A DNA stretch of 64,000 nucleotides from Thiothrix sp. (GTDB lineage Bacteria; Pseudomonadota; Gammaproteobacteria; Thiotrichales; Thiotrichaceae), in NCBI RefSeq assembly GCF_028714775.1, contig NZ_JAQTLS010000011.1, forward strand, positions 1 to 64,000. The letters run 5' to 3'. The translations under genes were made by a program, and so were the position numbers. Shown one piece after another: positions 63,204 through 64,000 of the stretch (within the stretch, counting starts at the first letter, position 1; the number at the start of each line of letters is the position of its first letter). The notes below the pieces were generated by a model that was not told where the DNA came from, did not search any database, and worked only from the letters and a program-made list of their open reading frames with translations.

Positions 63204-64000
63204 TTACGGCACAGTTTTTTGCTTGAAGTAACGGAAGAACTCGGAGTCCGGTTCCACCACCATCACATCGCCCGGTTTGCCGATGGTATTACGGTAAGCG
63301 CTCAAGCTGCGGTAGAAGGAATAGAATTCGGCATCTTGCTGGTAGGCATTGGCGTAAATTTCCGCTGCTTTGGCATCGCCTTCACCGCGAATCTTTTCCG
63401 CTTCCTTGTACGCTTCTGCCAAAGTAATGGTGGCTTTGCGGTCAGCGGTTGCCTTCAGCTTTTCAGCCTCTTCCTGCCCACGGGAACGGAAGTCTTGCGC
63501 GACCCGTTGGCGTTCAGAGCGCATCCGTTCGTATACCGAGTTGCTGACGGTATCGGGGAAGTCAATTTTGCTGACGCGCACGTCGACAATTTCAATACCC
63601 AGTTGTTTAGCAACGTCGTTGGACTTGGTTGCCAGCCCTTGCATGATTTTGTCACGTTCGGCAGCCAACGCTTCTTGGATGGTGCGGCGGCTGAACTCGT
63701 TACGCAGCCCGTCTTTCATCAATTGTTCCAAGCGGTTTTCGGCATCGGCCATGCGTCCGCCACCCGTGGAACGGTAGAAGTTGGACACGTCTTTGATGCG
63801 CCATTTGACGAAGAAATCGACGGTCACGTATTTCTTTTCGCCCGTGAGGAAACGCTCGGACTTGGAAGTCAGGGTCAAGATTTGCGACGGGAACCGGCTG
63901 ATAGTGTTCATCAGCGGGAGTTTGAAGTGCAGCCCCGGCTGGATGTCCGCTTGCTTGATTTTGCGGAACTCGAACAAAATGGCTTGCTCACGTTGGTCAA
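63204..64000 (-). CDS. hflC: HflC, FtsH protease modulator (partial, continues past the window)
   Basis: An SPFH/prohibitin-domain protein that forms the HflKC cage around FtsH in the inner membrane. The visible 265 residues start in QREQAILFEFRKIKQADIQP, so the N-terminal membrane anchor and start codon lie beyond the right edge. An internal TTG at 63977 is not the real start. Landmarks are LHFKLPLMNTISRFPSQILT, ERFLTGEKKYVTVDFFVKWR, and VDVRVSKIDFPDTVSNSVYE, followed by a long charged helix (RVAQDFRSRGQEEAEKLKAT). The 3' end lies six bases before DUF2065. hflK should follow outside the window. Confidence 0.95.
   Translation of the reverse strand, partial: DQREQAILFEFRKIKQADIQPGLHFKLPLMNTISRFPSQILTLTSKSERFLTGEKKYVTVDFFVKWRIKDVSNFYRSTGGGRMADAENRLEQLMKDGLRNEFSRRTIQEALAAERDKIMQGLATKSNDVAKQLGIEIVDVRVSKIDFPDTVSNSVYERMRSERQRVAQDFRSRGQEEAEKLKATADRKATITLAEAYKEAEKIRGEGDAKAAEIYANAYQQDAEFYSFYRSLSAYRNTIGKPGDVMVVEPDSEFFRYFKQKTVP

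Overview
The window is a chromosomal segment of a gammaproteobacterium. Several gene orders are diagnostic: kdsD-kdsC-lptC-lptA-lptB-rpoN-hpf-ptsN-rapZ, hflC-DUF2065-hisZ-purA, smc-zipA, and fxsA-groES-groEL. The combination with a large NifJ, a perfect CIRCE element on groESL, integron-type cassettes and invasive palindromic repeats suggests a Thiothrix-like member of the Thiotrichales. That placement is inference from content and was not tested.

Layout. 1-3.8 kb: an EAL phosphodiesterase whose GGDEF part is broken at the window edge, then fxsA and groESL. 3.8-5.3 kb: an accessory island with a vapBC module and one inverted integron cassette. 5.3-23.7 kb: mostly housekeeping or conserved genes (AAA_14 ATPase, Fnr-like regulator, heme lipoprotein, smc-zipA, outer membrane protein, di-heme oxidoreductase, nifJ with a dihydroorotate dehydrogenase-like gene and a polyamine synthase-like gene, photolyase/cryptochrome). 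23.8-26.7 kb: a NACHT NTPase-FGE/C-type-lectin gene split by an amber codon. Its last ~83 bp look like a diversity-generating-retroelement variable region. It is followed by a decayed DUF559 nuclease gene between two 41-bp inverted repeats. 26.7-46.3 kb: envelope genes, corA, the LPS-transport/rpoN/Ntr-PTS operon, a VWA/metallopeptidase-like protein, a CBM9-carrying glycosidase-like protein and dnaE. 46.5-50.2 kb: three AT-rich gene cassettes, each ending in an attC site, with no integrase in the window (CALIN-type array). They carry a DUF2806 protein, a membrane/TPR-like protein, and a two-gene TIR unit. 50.2-51.3 kb: a nucleotidyltransferase pseudogene and a Phd-PIN toxin-antitoxin pair. 51.3-64 kb: aceE-aceF-lpdA, rnt, hisZ-purA-tcdA-potC-potD and the partial hflC.

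The most unusual theme is a family of GC-rich palindromic repeats present both between genes and inside four essential or conserved genes (smc, the VWA gene, aceF, lpdA). In each gene it is translated in frame as a Pro/Gly/Glu-rich peptide in a linker or hinge region. A related inverted pair flanks the DUF559 nuclease remnant, which suggests a possible mobilising enzyme. The second theme is two integron-cassette insertions whose 5' edges are short inverted repeats rather than full attC sites. The third is an immune-like repertoire (TIR, NACHT-lectin, TA modules) with several genes decaying through nonsense or frameshift mutations.
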